The notes: generated by a model from the sequence alone, not told the origin. Positions 44,437-54,674 are shown, numbered from the stretch's first letter. The stretch is 64,000 bases of DNA from Nocardia carnea NBRC 14403 (GCF_000308515.1 NZ_BAFV01000051.1:62001-126000), one strand, 5' to 3'. Translations and numbers: made by a program.

Positions 44437-44889
44437 GCGCTTGTGCACCAGCGGCGGCAGCATATCGCTGACATCGCCGCCGAAGGCCGCCACTTCCTTG
44501 ACCAGTGAGCTGGACAGATAGCTGAACGCCGGGTTGGTGGCGATGAAGAAGGTATCCACCCCGGCGAGCTTCTTGTTCATCTGCGCCATCTGCAGTTCGT
44601 ACCCGAAGTCACCGGCATCGCGCAGACCCTTGACGATCGCGGAGATCCCCTGTTCCCGGGCGAAATCGACGGTCAGGCCGGCCCACGACGCGACCCGGAT
44701 GTTCGGCAGATCAGCGGTAGCGTCGCGCAACATTTCGATGCGTTCCTCGACACTGAACATGCCTTGCTTCTTCTTGTTCACATTGACCGTGATGACGACC
44801 TCGTCGAACTGGGCCGCCGCCCGGCGGAACACATCGAGGTGGCCGTTGGTCACCGGATCGAACGAGCCCGGGCACAATGCTCCTGCCAT
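44404..44889 (-). CDS. coaD: phosphopantetheine adenylyltransferase
   Basis: A 161-residue enzyme of CoA synthesis (ATP + 4'-phosphopantetheine). The nucleotide motif GSFDPVTNGHLDVF is at residue 8, followed by SAIVKGLRDAGDFGYEL and SYLSSSLVKEVAAFGGDV. The C-terminal end overlaps the GtrA gene tail to tail. It starts 3 bases after rsmD. Confidence 0.96.
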   Translation of the reverse strand: MAGALCPGSFDPVTNGHLDVFRRAAAQFDEVVITVNVNKKKQGMFSVEERIEMLRDATADLPNIRVASWAGLTVDFAREQGISAIVKGLRDAGDFGYELQMAQMNKKLAGVDTFFIATNPAFSYLSSSLVKEVAAFGGDVSDMLPPLVHKRLLDRLAERAG

Positions 44890-44892
44890 GGC

Positions 44893-45486
44893 TCAAACGC
44901 TAGCAGGTAGGGCGGAATCCACCGTGCCGGTGCCGATGTATTCGGCGGACTCGATCCGGGTTTCCCCGTACCGTTTCGGCGCGCGCCCGGCGAAACCCGC
45001 GGGCCACGCGATCTCCGCCGAACGGATGGATCGTTCGATGAGCAGCAGCGCGTCCTCGGCCAGCCAGCCGTGGGCCGCCAGCGCGCCGATATCCCCCTCG
45101 ACGGCCGCGGTGGGCAGATCGTAGGGCGGATCGGCGAAGACCAGATCGAAATCGCCCGCACCGGCCTGCGCCAGCACCTGCGCTACCGCACCGACCCGGA
45201 CCTGAGCCGCGGTCAACCCCAGATCCGAGATATTGCCGCGCAGCACCGCCGCCGCCCGCCGATCCGATTCGACCAGCAACGCGGTCTCGGCGCCGCGGGA
45301 CAACGCCTCGAGCCCCAGCGCACCCGACCCCGCATAGAGATCGAGAACCCGGACCCCGTCCAGGTCCATCCGGGCCTCGATCGAGGAGAACAGCGCCTCG
45401 CGTACCCGGTCCGAGGTGGGCCGGGTCCCGGCGGGCGGCACCCGCAGGCGCCGACCGCCTGCCGTTCCGGCGACGATCCGGGTCAT
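44893..45486 (-). CDS. rsmD: 16S rRNA (guanine966-N2)-methyltransferase
   Basis: A 197-residue Rossmann methyltransferase. Marks are TRIVAGTAGGRRL, the SAM motif VLDLYAGSGALGLEALSRGA and the catalytic FADPPYDLP. The ATG overlaps the pyc stop (ATGA), so pyc-rsmD-coaD are coupled as in M. tuberculosis. Confidence 0.95.
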   Translation of the reverse strand: MTRIVAGTAGGRRLRVPPAGTRPTSDRVREALFSSIEARMDLDGVRVLDLYAGSGALGLEALSRGAETALLVESDRRAAAVLRGNISDLGLTAAQVRVGAVAQVLAQAGAGDFDLVFADPPYDLPTAAVEGDIGALAAHGWLAEDALLLIERSIRSAEIAWPAGFAGRAPKRYGETRIESAEYIGTGTVDSALPASV

Positions 45487-48400
45487 TCGGATTCGCGTCC
45501 GCCCAGTTCGATCAGCAGGTCACCACCCTCGACCTGCTGTACCTGGGTGATGGCCACCCGGCCCACCACTCCCCCGCGCGGCGCGGTGATGGCGGCCTCC
45601 ATCTTCATGGCCTCGATGGTCGCGATCGTATCGCCCGCGGCAACCCGATCGCCCTCGGCGACGGTCAGGGTGACGACACCGGCGAAGGGCGCGGCGATAT
45701 GGTGCGGATTGTTCTTATCGGCCTTCTCCGCGGCCGGGATCTCACTGGCGATGGACCGGTCCCGGACCGAAACCGGGCGCAGCTGCCCGTTGAGAATGCA
45801 CATCACCGTGCGCATACCGCGTTCGTCGGGTTCGGCGATGGCCTCCAACCCGATCAGTAGGATGACGCCCTTCTCCAGCTGAACCCGGTGCTCCTCGCCG
45901 TGCCGCAAGCCGTAGAAGAACTGATTCGCCGACAGTCCCGTGGTATCGCCGTACTTCTCGCGGTGAGCGAGGAATTCGGCGGTGGGCGCGGGGAACAGCA
46001 ACCGGTTGAGAGTCGCGCGGCGCTCCTGCGAGGTGCCCGCCAGCCCGGCCTCGTCCGCGGCCGTCAACGGCGTCTCCGGTTTGGCGGCACTGCGTCCGGC
46101 GAGGGCCTTCTCCCGGAACGGTTCGGGCCAGCCCCCGGCGGGGGTCCCGAGTTCGCCGCGCAGGAAACCGATCACCGAATCGGGGATGTCGTAGCGACCC
46201 GGATCGGCCGCGAAATCGTCGACCTCGACACCGGAGCCGACCAGCGACAGCGCGAGATCACCGACCACCTTCGACGACGGGGTCACCTTGATCAACCGGC
46301 CCAGCAGCCGGTCGGCCGCGGCGTATTTCGCCTCCACTTCCTCGAAGCGGTCGCCCAGGCCGAGCGCGATGGCCTGCTGGCGCAGGTTGGACAGCTGGCC
46401 GCCCGGGATCTCATGGGTGTAGACGCGTCCGGTCGGGGCGGGCAGCCCCGACTCGAACGGGGCGTACACCTTGCGCAGCGCCTCCCAGTAGGGCTCCAGA
46501 TCGCAGACATTGCCCAGGTTCAGGCCGGTGTCGTGCTCGCTGTGCGCGGCGGCCGCGACGATCGCGGAGAGCGCCGGCTGGCTGGTGGTGCCGGCCATCG
46601 CCGCGGAGGCACCGTCCACCGCGTCGGCGCCGGCCTGCCACGCCGCCAGATAGGTCGCGAGCTGACCGCCCGGGGTGTCGTGGGTGTGCACATGGACGGG
46701 CAGATCGAAATTGCTGCGCAGCGCCGTCACCAGTTTCGCCGCCGCCGGGGCCCGCAGCAGACCGGCCATATCCTTGATCGCCAGCACATGCGCGCCCGCG
46801 TCGACGATCTGCTCGGCCAGTTTCAGGTAGTAGTCCAGGGTGTAGAGCTTCTCGTCGGGATCGCTGAGATCCCCGGTGTAGCTCAGCGCGACCTCGGCCA
46901 CCGCGGTACCCGTTTCGCGGACCGCGTCGATCGCCGGACGCATCTGATCGACATTGTTGAGTGCGTCGAAGATCCGGAAGATATCGATCCCGGTTTCGGT
47001 GGCCTCGGCGACGAATGACCGGGTCACCCGCTCCGGATACGGCGTGTAGCCGACGGTGTTGCGGCCGCGCAGCAGCATCTGCAGGCAGATATTCGGCATG
47101 GCCTCACGCAGGGCGGCCAGCCGCTCCCACGGGTCCTCGTACAGGAAGCGCAGCGCCACATCGTAGGTCGCGCCGCCCCAGCATTCGACCGAGAGCAGTT
47201 CGGGGGTGAGCCGGGCGACGTGCCCCGCCACATCGAGCAGGCCGTTGGTCCGCACCCGGGTCGCCAGCAGCGACTGGTGGGCGTCCCGGAACGTGGTGTC
47301 GGTGACGCCCACGGCCTTCTGTTCACGCAGGGCTCGCGCGAACCCTTCCGGGCCCAGGGTCAGCAGCTTCTGCCGGGAGCCATCCGGCGGCGGTACCGAC
47401 AGGTCGATCGCCGGCAGCTTGTCGTGCGGATACACCGCCGTCGGGCGCGCCCCGTGCGGTTTGTTCACCGTGACATCGGCCAGATAGTTCAGGATCTTGG
47501 TGCCGCGGTCGGCGGGTTCGCGCAAGGACAGCAACTGGGGACGCTCGTCGATGAACGACGTGGTAACCCGCCCGGCCTTGAAATCGGGGTCGTCGAGCAC
47601 GGCCAGCAGGAACTGGATATTGGTGGTGACACCACGGATCCGGAACTCCATCAGCGCGCGGCGCGCCCGGGCCACCGCCGCCGGGAAATCCCGGCCGCGG
47701 CAGCTCAGCTTCACCAGCATCGAATCGAAATAGGCGCCGATCTCGGCGCCGAGGTTCGCGCCGCCGTCGAGCCGGATCCCGGCACCGCCGGGCGTGCGGT
47801 AGGCGGTGATCCGGCCGGTATCCGGGCGGAAACCGTTCCCCGGGTCCTCGGTGGTGATCCGGCACTGCAGCGCCGCGCCGCGAATGGTCACCTTGTCCTG
47901 GCTCAGGCCCAGATCGTCCAGGCTCTCCCCCGCCGCGATCCGCAGCTGCGACTGCACCAGATCCACATCGGTGATCTCCTCGGTCACCGTATGCTCGACC
48001 TGGATCCGGGGGTTCATCTCGATGAAGACATAGTTCCCGCGTTCGTCGAGCAGGAATTCGACGGTACCCGCACAGCTGTAACCGATCTGCCGCGCGAACG
48101 CCACCGCGTCGGCGCAGATCCGGTCCCGCAGTTCGGGATCCAGATTCGGGGCGGGCGCCAGCTCGATCACCTTCTGGTGCCGCCGCTGCAGCGAACAGTC
48201 CCGCTCGAACAGGTGCATCACATTGCCGTGGGTATCGGCCAGGATCTGCACCTCGATATGACGGGGATTGACCACCGCCTGCTCCAGGAACACCGTCGGA
48301 TCGCCGAACGCGGATTCGGCCTCCCGCGAGGCCGCCTCGATCGACTCCCGCAACTGTTCACGCGCCTGCACCCGGCGCATACCGCGACCACCACCACCGG

Positions 48401-48881
48401 CGACGGCCTTCACGAAAACCGGGAACTCCATGGACTCGGCCGCCGCGAGCAGTTCGCCGACATCCGCGGAAGGCGCACTGGAATTCAGGACCGGCAACCC
48501 GGCCGCCTTCGCCGCCGCAATCGCCCGCGCCTTATTACCCGCGAGCTCCAAGACCTCGGACGACGGACCGATGAAGGTGATTCCCTCGCGCGCACAGGCG
48601 GCAGCCAGATCCGGATTCTCGGAGAGGAACCCGTATCCCGGATAGATCGCATCGGCACCGGCGGTCTTGGCCGCCTCGATGATCGCGTCGACCGAGAGAT
48701 AGGCCCGGACGGGATGCCCCTCTTCGCCGATCTCGTATGCCTCGTCCGCCTTCAGGCGGTGGACCGAATTGCGGTCCTCGTGCGGGAAGACGGCAACCGT
48801 TCCGATACCGAGCTCGTACGCCGCGCGGAAGGCTCGGATGGCGATCTCGCCGCGGTTGGCAACCAAGACTTTCGAGAACAT
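45483..48881 (-). CDS. pyc: pyruvate carboxylase
   Basis: A 1132-residue single-chain enzyme that makes oxaloacetate from pyruvate. Order: biotin carboxylase (about 1-455, with FSKVLVANRGEIA and GGGGRGMR), carboxyltransferase (about 520-800, with DTTFRDAHQSLLATR and a metal-binding HVHTHDTPGG), allosteric linker, and a biotin domain in which K1093 in EAMKMEAAI is biotinylated. The ATG at 48881 starts directly at the family N-terminus. The divergent region to the right leads to metE. Confidence 0.96.
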   Translation of the reverse strand: MFSKVLVANRGEIAIRAFRAAYELGIGTVAVFPHEDRNSVHRLKADEAYEIGEEGHPVRAYLSVDAIIEAAKTAGADAIYPGYGFLSENPDLAAACAREGITFIGPSSEVLELAGNKARAIAAAKAAGLPVLNSSAPSADVGELLAAAESMEFPVFVKAVAGGGGRGMRRVQAREQLRESIEAASREAESAFGDPTVFLEQAVVNPRHIEVQILADTHGNVMHLFERDCSLQRRHQKVIELAPAPNLDPELRDRICADAVAFARQIGYSCAGTVEFLLDERGNYVFIEMNPRIQVEHTVTEEITDVDLVQSQLRIAAGESLDDLGLSQDKVTIRGAALQCRITTEDPGNGFRPDTGRITAYRTPGGAGIRLDGGANLGAEIGAYFDSMLVKLSCRGRDFPAAVARARRALMEFRIRGVTTNIQFLLAVLDDPDFKAGRVTTSFIDERPQLLSLREPADRGTKILNYLADVTVNKPHGARPTAVYPHDKLPAIDLSVPPPDGSRQKLLTLGPEGFARALREQKAVGVTDTTFRDAHQSLLATRVRTNGLLDVAGHVARLTPELLSVECWGGATYDVALRFLYEDPWERLAALREAMPNICLQMLLRGRNTVGYTPYPERVTRSFVAEATETGIDIFRIFDALNNVDQMRPAIDAVRETGTAVAEVALSYTGDLSDPDEKLYTLDYYLKLAEQIVDAGAHVLAIKDMAGLLRAPAAAKLVTALRSNFDLPVHVHTHDTPGGQLATYLAAWQAGADAVDGASAAMAGTTSQPALSAIVAAAAHSEHDTGLNLGNVCDLEPYWEALRKVYAPFESGLPAPTGRVYTHEIPGGQLSNLRQQAIALGLGDRFEEVEAKYAAADRLLGRLIKVTPSSKVVGDLALSLVGSGVEVDDFAADPGRYDIPDSVIGFLRGELGTPAGGWPEPFREKALAGRSAAKPETPLTAADEAGLAGTSQERRATLNRLLFPAPTAEFLAHREKYGDTTGLSANQFFYGLRHGEEHRVQLEKGVILLIGLEAIAEPDERGMRTVMCILNGQLRPVSVRDRSIASEIPAAEKADKNNPHHIAAPFAGVVTLTVAEGDRVAAGDTIATIEAMKMEAAITAPRGGVVGRVAITQVQQVEGGDLLIELGGRESE

Positions 48882-49137
48882 TGACCCAACGTACCCGGCG
48901 CCACATCCAGGATCGACACCGAAGTCCACTTCGCAGAATCTTCACAACGGGGCATTGCACGGTTGCGAAACCTTGGTCACCCTGCCGTCACATCTCACCG
49001 GCGACCACGGGCGATTGTGCGGTTACCCGCAGTGGGCCAACTCCGGGCAATCTTCGCAGCAGGGCAACACACCGCTCGGCAAGCCGGGAGCCGCGCGCCG
49101 TATCGGCGGGCGCGGCCGCTCGGCACGGCGGGCGGGC

Positions 49138-49143
49138 TATGGT
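49138..49143 (+). promoter_or_regulatory. candidate -10 element for the metE transcript
   Basis: TATGGT lies about 7-10 bases before the place where the riboswitch RNA should begin. No convincing -35 was found. Low confidence. Confidence 0.3.
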
Positions 49144-49149
49144 GGATGA

Positions 49150-49375
49150 CGCAGCTGGTTCGCCGGCCGGTCGACCCGGAGCCCCGGACGATCGCCCCGG
49201 CGTCGAAACCCGCAACGAGCGGGTGAGAGGGAATCCGGTGGAAATCCGGAACTGTCCCGCAGCGGTGAGCGAGAACGAACGCCGTCATCAGCACTGGGCG
49301 CACAGCCCGGGAAGCGACGGCCAGTAGGTCGGCCGATGGGCCGGAGCCCGCGAGTCCGAAGACCTGCCGGTTGTA
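49150..49375 (+). promoter_or_regulatory. cobalamin riboswitch controlling metE
   Basis: The leader has the conserved blocks of the B12 riboswitch in order: AGGGAATCCGGTGGAAATCC near 49227, ACTGTCCCGCAGCGGTGAGC near 49252, and the B12 box GAGTCCGAAGACCTGCC at 49352-49368. It ends about 160 bases before the metE start. High B12 is expected to switch off the B12-independent enzyme, leaving B12-dependent MetH. The 5' limit is approximate. Confidence 0.9.
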
Positions 49376-49534
49376 CCGGGTACGCCGTATCCGGTGGCCA
49401 CCGCCTCGAGGATTGGGCGCCGCGGTCCACCAGTGCTGAAACGCTCCCGCCGCGCGCGGCGGTCCGGGTTTTCAGTGGTGTCCGTGCACCCGCGTAAGGC
49501 GATGGCCGGTCGAACGTCAGCACTGGAGAACACC

Positions 49535-51802
49535 GTGACTGCTATTTCGCACAATCCGTTCACCGCAACGGTTCTCGGCCTGCCCCGGGTGGGGCCGCGC
49601 CGGGAGCTCAAACGCGCGACCGAATCCTATTGGGCCGGGCGTATCGACGCCGGCCGTCTCCACGAGACCGGGCGGGCCCTGCGCCGCGACCAGTACGCCG
49701 AGCTCCAGGCCGCGGGCCTGGATTCGATCCCCGTCGGCACCTTCTCCTACTACGACCAGATGCTCGATACGGCCGCACTGCTGGGCGCGTTGCCGCCGCG
49801 GGTCGCCGATATCGCCGACCCGCTGGACCGCTATTTCGCCGCGGCCCGCGGTACGGATTCGGTGGAACCACTCGAGATGACCAAATGGTTCGATACCAAC
49901 TACCACTACCTGGTCCCCGAGATCGGTCCACACACCGCCTTCTCGCTGCACCCCGGCGAATTGCTGGCGCAACTGCGCGAAGCGATCGAACTCGGTGTTC
50001 CGGCGCGTCCGGTCGTCATCGGCCCGATCACCTTCCTGAAACTCTCGAAATCGGTGGGCACCGCCGCACTGGACCGCGTCGGTGAGCTGGTCCCGCTCTA
50101 CCGGGACCTGCTCGGACTGCTCGCCGCGGCGGGCGCGACCTGGGTACAGCTCGACGAACCCGCCCTGGTCACCGACCTCACCGCGGAGGAACTCGCGGTG
50201 GTCCGGCAGGTCTACGCCGAGCTGACGGAACCGGCCGACCGCCCGGCCGTCCTGGTCGCCACCTACTTCGGCAGCCCCGGACCCGCGCTGGGAGCCCTCG
50301 CCGGAACCGATGTGGAAGGACTCGCGATCGACCTGGTCGCCGGCGGTACGGTCGACGATGCGGCCGCCGTTCCTGCTCTGGCGGGTAAAACGCTGGTCGC
50401 CGGTGTCGTCGACGGCCGTAATGTCTGGCGCACCGACCTGGACCACGCCCTGTCCACCCTCGCCACGCTGCTCGGCAGTGGGAAATCGGTCGCGGTTTCG
50501 ACCTCGTGCTCCCTGCTGCACGTGCCCTACACCCTCGCCGTGGAAACACACCTCGACGAAGCGCTGCGCTCCTGGCTTGCCTTCGGCACCGAAAAAGTCG
50601 CGGAGGTCCGGGTGCTGGCCGCGGGGCTGAACACCGGAACCCAGGCCGTGGCGGCCGAACTCGCGCAGGCCCGCGCCGCGATCGCGAGCCGCCGGTCCGA
50701 TCCGCGAATCGCCGACTCCCGGGTTCGGGCCCGCCTGGCCGCTCTCGGCCCGGACGCCACCGAACGTGGCCCGGCCGCTCAGCGCCGGTCCCTGCAGCAG
50801 GACCGGCTGCAGTTGCCTGCCCTGCCCACCACCACGATCGGCTCCTACCCGCAGACCACCGCGATCCGGCTGGCCCGGGCGGAGCTCCGCGAGGGCGAGA
50901 TCGACCGGACCGAATACGAGCGCCGGATGCGGGCGGAAATCGCCGAGGTCATCGCCCTGCAGGAGCAGCTCGGGCTCGACGTGCTGGTGCACGGCGAACC
51001 CGAACGCAACGATATGGTGCAGTACTTCGCGGAACAGCTCGACGGTTTCGCGGCCACCGAACTGGGCTGGGTGCAGTCCTACGGCACCCGCTGCGTGCGC
51101 CCGCCGATCCTGTTCGGCGACGTCTCCCGGCCCGCACCGATGACGGTCGACTGGATCGGCTACGCCCAATCGCTCACCGGCAAACCGGTGAAGGGCATGC
51201 TCACCGGACCCGTCACCATCCTGGCCTGGTCCTTCGTCCGCGACGACCAGCCGCTCGCGGAATCGGCGCGCCAGGTCGCGCTGGCCATCCGGGACGAAAC
51301 CGTCGACCTGCAGAACGCGGGCATCCGGATCATCCAGGTGGACGAACCGGCACTGCGCGAGCTGCTGCCCCTGCGCACCGCCGACCAGCCGGACTACCTG
51401 GAATGGTCGGTCGGCGCGTTCCGGCTGGCGACCTCCGGGGTCGCCGATTCCCTCCAGATCCACACCCATCTGTGCTACTCGGAATTCGGTGAGGTGATCG
51501 ATGCGATCGCCGGCCTGGACGCGGATGTGACCTCGATCGAGGCTGCACGGTCGCATATGGAGGTTCTCGACGACCTGAATGCCGCCGGCTTCGCTGCGGG
51601 GGTCGGCCCCGGTGTCTACGATATTCACTCCCCCCGGGTGCCGAGCACCGAGGAGATCACCACCGCCCTCCGGGCGGCTTTGAAAGCCGTTCCCGCCGAA
51701 CGGCTCTGGGTGAACCCGGATTGTGGGCTCAAGACCCGCGGTACCGCTGAGGTCGAAGCGTCACTGCGCAATATGGTCGCCGCCGCGCAGCGCGTGCGCT
51801 GA
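49535..51802 (+). CDS. metE: cobalamin-independent methionine synthase
   Basis: A 755-residue enzyme that transfers a methyl group from methyl-tetrahydropteroyl-glutamate to homocysteine. It has two barrel halves: the N-terminal one begins NPFTATVLGLPRVGPRRELK, and the C-terminal one holds zinc ligands in IQIHTHLCYSEF and NPDCGLKTRG. The C-terminal barrel also has TTIGSYPQT. The GTG at 49535 follows GGAG by 6-7 bases; the longer open frame upstream is the untranslated leader. It is inserted between pyc and recG relative to M. tuberculosis. Confidence 0.96.
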   Translation: MTAISHNPFTATVLGLPRVGPRRELKRATESYWAGRIDAGRLHETGRALRRDQYAELQAAGLDSIPVGTFSYYDQMLDTAALLGALPPRVADIADPLDRYFAAARGTDSVEPLEMTKWFDTNYHYLVPEIGPHTAFSLHPGELLAQLREAIELGVPARPVVIGPITFLKLSKSVGTAALDRVGELVPLYRDLLGLLAAAGATWVQLDEPALVTDLTAEELAVVRQVYAELTEPADRPAVLVATYFGSPGPALGALAGTDVEGLAIDLVAGGTVDDAAAVPALAGKTLVAGVVDGRNVWRTDLDHALSTLATLLGSGKSVAVSTSCSLLHVPYTLAVETHLDEALRSWLAFGTEKVAEVRVLAAGLNTGTQAVAAELAQARAAIASRRSDPRIADSRVRARLAALGPDATERGPAAQRRSLQQDRLQLPALPTTTIGSYPQTTAIRLARAELREGEIDRTEYERRMRAEIAEVIALQEQLGLDVLVHGEPERNDMVQYFAEQLDGFAATELGWVQSYGTRCVRPPILFGDVSRPAPMTVDWIGYAQSLTGKPVKGMLTGPVTILAWSFVRDDQPLAESARQVALAIRDETVDLQNAGIRIIQVDEPALRELLPLRTADQPDYLEWSVGAFRLATSGVADSLQIHTHLCYSEFGEVIDAIAGLDADVTSIEAARSHMEVLDDLNAAGFAAGVGPGVYDIHSPRVPSTEEITTALRAALKAVPAERLWVNPDCGLKTRGTAEVEASLRNMVAAAQRVR

Positions 51803-52237
51803 CCTGATGCCGCCCGGCCGGGTCGCGCCCGAACGGTGCCGCCCCGGCCGAGGCGGAGGTGTAACCGCACAGTACGGTCGCCGAGCCGGCCGCACTGTGC
51901 GCTGATCGCAGTCGAGATTCTTTCTACCCGGGCCACCCACGGGGTATACGGCCCGGCCGGGTCAGCCCTCCAGCTCTCCTGCCCCGGACTCGCGGCGCTT
52001 CATCCGTTCGGTCGCAGCACATTCCGGGCAGTGCCGCGTAATACGCAACACCGGACGAACCCCTCGCTGCGGAACCGGCGATCGCCGCCGGACCGCACGG
52101 CACCCTTGCTCTGGTCTCATACCGCCCAACCCTTTCCCTCGCCGTTGCTCTGTGCCAGATTTGACGCTGCCGGGTGCACACCGGTTCCCTCTTGCCGCAA
52201 CAAATTTCGGCAACGGTCCAGCATCGGGGCCGCACGC
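51803..52237. other. intergenic region between metE and recG
   Basis: The two genes converge on 435 bases without a supported gene. An 8-bp inverted repeat (CGCACAGT at 51866 with ACTGTGCG at 51894) encloses 20 bases and may be the metE terminator; the left arm is 64 bases after the stop. Confidence 0.4.
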
Positions 52238-54514
52238 TCAGGATTTCGCCAGGTATTCCAGTCGTTCCGAATCGACGGCGGCGTGCATCATCGCCGCCAG
52301 ACCCGGGTGTCCGGTGAGGCCCGGATCATCGGCGACCAAGGTGCGCGCGAGTTCCTGGGCGGTGGTGATGACCTCGAGATCGTCGAGCAGCGACAGCAGC
52401 CGCAGCGAGCGCGCCGTTCCGGACTGCGCGGAGCCCAGCACATCGCCCTCGCGCCGCTGCCGCAGATCGAGCACCGACAACTCGAAACCGTCGGTGGTCG
52501 CTGCCACCGCTTCCAGCCGGGTCATCGCCGGCCCGCCGGGCGCCGCGTCGGTGATCAACAGGCACAAGCCCGGGTGTTCGCCGCGGCCGATCCGGCCACG
52601 CAACTGGTGCAGCTGGCTCACGCCGAACCGGTCGGCGTCCACGATCACCATCACGGTCGCGTTCGGCACGTCCACGCCGACTTCGACGACGGTCGTACAG
52701 ACCAGCACATCGATATCGCCGGCATTGAAATCGCGCATCACCTGGTCTTTTTCATCGGCCGGCAACCGGCCGTGCAGCAATCCGATCCGCAGGTGCGCCA
52801 GCGGCCCGGTGCGCAGCCGATCGAAAACGTCCAGCACGGACTGGGTGGTGGGCGGTTCCTTCCCGGAATCCGCACCGCGCGTTTTTCCACTCTTCCCGCG
52901 GGTACCGCCGCCGTCCTCATCGTCGCCGATACGTGAGCACACGACATACGCCTGCCGGCCGGCCGCCACTTCCTCGGTGATCCGCTCCCATGCCCGATCC
53001 ACCCAGTTGGGGTGGACGCGGCGGGGCACCACTTTCGAGGCGATCGGGGAGCGGCCGCGCGGTAACTGGGTGAGGGTGGAGGTTTCCAGATCCCCGAGCG
53101 TGGTCATGGCGATGGTGCGCGGAATCGGGGTCGCGGTCATCACCAGCAGGTGCGGGGATATCCCGTCTTTCGCCTTGGCGCGCAATGCGTCCCGCTGTTC
53201 CACTCCGAAACGATGCTGTTCGTCGACCACCACCATGCCCAGGTCGAAGAACTCCACCGAATCCTGGATCAGCGCATGGGTACCGATCACGATCCCGGCC
53301 TCCCCGGTCACCGCTGCCAGCAACGCCGCCCGCTTGGTGGCGGTCGACATCGATCCGGTGACGAGCGTGACCCGGGTCGCCGTCTCGGCCGCACCGAGTT
53401 CACCGGCCTGCCCGAGATCGCCCAGCATCCCGCACAGGGACCGATAGTGCTGGGCGGCGAGAACCTCGGTGGGCGCGAGCAGGGCGCATTGCTGACCTGC
53501 GTCGACGACCTGCAGCATCGCGTGCAGGGCGACGATGGTCTTCCCCGACCCCACCTCCCCCTGCAGCAGCCGGTGCATCGGCTGCTCACGGGAAAGGTCG
53601 GCGGATATCTCCGTGATCACCTGACGCTGCCCCTCGGTCAGTTCGAACGGTAACCGCTCGTCGAAGGCGGCGGCGATACCGTCCCGCCGCGGTGGGCAGG
53701 CACGAGCCGTCCGGCCGGATACCTCGTGCCTCCGTTCGGCGAGTACCAGTTGCAATGCCAGCGCCTCGTCGAATCGCAGCCGTTCCCGGGCCCGCTCGAT
53801 ATCGGCCTGCTGTTCCGGCAGATGGATCAGCCGCAACGCATCGCTCACCGGCATCAGCGCGCGCTCGTCGCGCACATCGGCCGGCAGTGGATCCTCGACC
53901 GGGTCGAGCTGGTCCAGCACCTGCCGGACACAGGCCAGGATCTCCCAGCTCTGTACCTTCGCGGTGGCCGGGTACACCGGGATGAATTCGCGTTCGAAGA
54001 ACGACATATCCACCCCGCCCGAGCCTTTCGCGCTCTGTGCGATCCCCCGCAGATCCCCGCCGCCGCGCACGGTGGTCAGTGTCGGCTCGTCGCCGTCGGC
54101 TTCCGGCAGGATCAGATACCCGGGGTGGCTGAGGTTCCATTGTCCGGGGCGCCAGTAGTTCACGGTCCCCGACATCATCGCCCGGGCGCCCTCGCGCACC
54201 GCGTATTTCACCTTGTCACCGTTGAAGAAGGTGACGTCCACCCCGCGACCGGAACCGGTATCGAGGACCACCTTCAGCAACGAGCCGCGCCGCTGCCGCA
54301 TCGGCCGCAGCTCGGCCTTGGTGATCCGCCCGATCACCGTGATGTGCGCACCGTCCTCGGGCGCTTCCTCGGTGAGGGGCTGGCCCTGAGTGGCATACCG
54401 CAGCGGGTAGTGGCGCAGCAGATCCTCCACGGTGCGCATATCGAACGCATCCGACAGCGATCCGGCGGCCTTCGCCCCCAGCACGTGGTCGAGCCGATCG
54501 CTCAAGGTAGCCAT
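52238..54514 (-). CDS. recG: ATP-dependent DNA helicase RecG
   Basis: A 758-residue branched-DNA helicase. The N-terminal wedge (OB-fold) is at about 60-160 (GAHITVIGRITKAEL). The motor has Walker A LLQGEVGSGKTIVAL, motif DEQHRFGVEQR, TATPIPRT and a C-terminal motif VIVDADRFGVSQLHQLRGRIGRG in parts, with a TRG region after it. A Gly/Arg/Asp-rich insertion occurs near residues 570-600. The ATG at 54514 begins TLSDRLDHVLG, as in the family. Confidence 0.94.
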   Translation of the reverse strand: MATLSDRLDHVLGAKAAGSLSDAFDMRTVEDLLRHYPLRYATQGQPLTEEAPEDGAHITVIGRITKAELRPMRQRRGSLLKVVLDTGSGRGVDVTFFNGDKVKYAVREGARAMMSGTVNYWRPGQWNLSHPGYLILPEADGDEPTLTTVRGGGDLRGIAQSAKGSGGVDMSFFEREFIPVYPATAKVQSWEILACVRQVLDQLDPVEDPLPADVRDERALMPVSDALRLIHLPEQQADIERARERLRFDEALALQLVLAERRHEVSGRTARACPPRRDGIAAAFDERLPFELTEGQRQVITEISADLSREQPMHRLLQGEVGSGKTIVALHAMLQVVDAGQQCALLAPTEVLAAQHYRSLCGMLGDLGQAGELGAAETATRVTLVTGSMSTATKRAALLAAVTGEAGIVIGTHALIQDSVEFFDLGMVVVDEQHRFGVEQRDALRAKAKDGISPHLLVMTATPIPRTIAMTTLGDLETSTLTQLPRGRSPIASKVVPRRVHPNWVDRAWERITEEVAAGRQAYVVCSRIGDDEDGGGTRGKSGKTRGADSGKEPPTTQSVLDVFDRLRTGPLAHLRIGLLHGRLPADEKDQVMRDFNAGDIDVLVCTTVVEVGVDVPNATVMVIVDADRFGVSQLHQLRGRIGRGEHPGLCLLITDAAPGGPAMTRLEAVAATTDGFELSVLDLRQRREGDVLGSAQSGTARSLRLLSLLDDLEVITTAQELARTLVADDPGLTGHPGLAAMMHAAVDSERLEYLAKS

Positions 54515-54639
54515 ATCACTCCGCTCACTGCCGCCCTCTCCCTCCGCCCGAGTTCGTTCGCGTACTCGGCTCGCAGTCCACAGTCGGGCTCCGGGGCGGA
54601 TCCGGCCACATCGCTCTGCACGGCTCCGCGATGGTGATC

Positions 54640-54657
54640 GGCCGGTCGCCACCGGCC
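54640..54657 (-). terminator. small hairpin after the DAK2 gene
   Basis: GGCCGG, loop tcgcca, CCGGCC, 17 bases after the DAK2 stop. Short, so only a weak candidate. Confidence 0.35.
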
Positions 54658-54674
54658 CGCGGTGGGCCGCCTAC

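Noticed and set aside
49517..51628. A 703-codon open frame antisense to metE
   Set aside because: Gly/Arg/Gln-rich shadow of a well-recognised gene.
51924..52235. Cys/Arg-rich frame downstream of recG
   Set aside because: No ribosome site and no family likeness; treated as intergenic.
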